A DNA stretch of 64,000 bases from Collinsella aerofaciens (lineage in GTDB: Bacteria > Actinomycetota > Coriobacteriia > Coriobacteriales > Coriobacteriaceae): contig NZ_CABJDK010000005.1 in the NCBI RefSeq assembly GCF_902364355.1, forward strand, positions 75,605-139,604. The letters run 5' to 3'. Shown here in pieces: positions 63,719 through 64,000 of this stretch. Made by a program: the position numbers and the translations under genes. Position 1 is the stretch's first letter. Each line of letters begins with the position of its first letter. The notes under the pieces are model-generated. The model had not been told where the DNA came from, ran no database searches, and saw nothing but the letters and a program-made list of their open reading frames with translations.

Positions 63719-64000
63719 ATGGAGGCTTACAAGCAAGAGTTCATCAAGTTCATGGTTGAGTCCGACGTTCTTAAATTCGGCAGCTTTACGCTCAAGAGCG
63801 GCCGTCAGTCCCCGTTCTTTATGAACGCCGGCGCCTATGTGACGGGCTATCAGCTCAAGAAGCTGGGCGAGTATTACGCCCAGGCCATCCACGATAACTT
63901 TGGCGACGACTTTGACGTGCTGTTTGGACCGGCCTACAAGGGTATTCCGCTGGCCGTCGTGACCGCAATTGCCTACCACGAGCTGTACGGCAAGGAGGTC
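63719..64000 (+). CDS. pyrE: Orotate phosphoribosyltransferase, cut by the window edge
   Basis: The first 94 residues are present: [20 protein letters not shown], then [16 protein letters not shown] and [19 protein letters not shown], all typical of PyrE. PyrE converts orotate and PRPP to OMP in pyrimidine synthesis. The ribosome-binding site GAGAGGAG lies just before the ATG. The PRPP-binding motif of the family is beyond the edge of the window. The reading frame is open to base 64000. Confidence 0.93.
   Translation, partial: MEAYKQEFIKFMVESDVLKFGSFTLKSGRQSPFFMNAGAYVTGYQLKKLGEYYAQAIHDNFGDDFDVLFGPAYKGIPLAVVTAIAYHELYGKEV

Noticed and set aside
63506..63979. Minus-strand frame over the start of pyrE
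   Set aside because: The plus strand encodes the unmistakable PyrE N-terminus with a good ribosome-binding site.

Overview
The window is a chromosomal stretch of a high-GC Gram-positive bacterium. Protein families and the dense set of short intergenic palindromes fit the Coriobacteriia, most likely Collinsella; this is inferred from family recognition, not from a database search. Relevant features are NarL-type two-component pairs with membrane sensors, a multi-pass membrane LuxR-type regulator, an NRAMP-related magnesium transporter, split transketolases and PTS EIIBC permeases. There are about 48 protein-coding genes. I saw no rRNA, tRNA, CRISPR array, phage or transposase.

Layout. (1) 1-11.0 kb: a palindrome-rich stretch, a NarL-type two-component pair facing a three-gene ABC-2 exporter, then a MacB/FtsX-type ABC exporter with a very large permease, then a DUF362 ferredoxin-like protein. 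(2) 11.1-18.1 kb: an anchored alpha/beta hydrolase, a hemolysin III/PAQR protein, a CNNM/CorC protein, a small protein resembling the N domain of cyanophycin synthetase, a YtxH and a PRC-barrel protein, and a polysaccharide deacetylase-fold protein with altered metal ligands. (3) 18.1-21.6 kb: a magnesium module with a structured leader, an MgtE-like sensor protein and an NRAMP-related transporter. (4) 22-24.3 kb: an OatA-like acyltransferase. (5) 24.4-33.3 kb: pentose genes comprising ribokinase, nucleoside hydrolase, LacI regulator, FucI-family isomerase, split transketolase, FGGY kinase and luxS. (6) 33.3-39.4 kb: a lower-GC block of PRD antiterminator, PTS EIIBC and esterase, followed by a DUF4867 protein and a 6-phospho-beta-glucosidase. 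(7) 39.4-48.1 kb: a sensor pseudokinase/kinase/response regulator operon, and a convergent SPFH/zinc-ribbon operon. (8) 48.3-54.8 kb: a divergent glycoside locus of DUF1593 hydrolase, esterase, a second PTS EIIBC and an apiosidase-like DUF4038 protein. (9) 55-60.4 kb: a frameshifted membrane LuxR regulator, a zinc-ribbon protein and two paralogous lipoproteins. (10) 60.5-64 kb: mgtA, and pyrE cut by the window edge.

How the parts may work together. Regions 5, 6 and 8 look like linked cytoplasmic pathways for plant-type glycosides: PTS import, intracellular glycosidases and esterases, then isomerase, FGGY kinase and split transketolase. An apiosidase-family protein together with isomerase, kinase and split transketolase makes D-apiose a reasonable candidate substrate, unproven. 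TAAAC/GTTTA-type half-sites recur in the control regions of these genes. The MgtE-like/NRAMP pair and MgtA would handle Mg2+. Several unrelated families of perfect palindromes sit between genes and make up most of the non-coding sequence.
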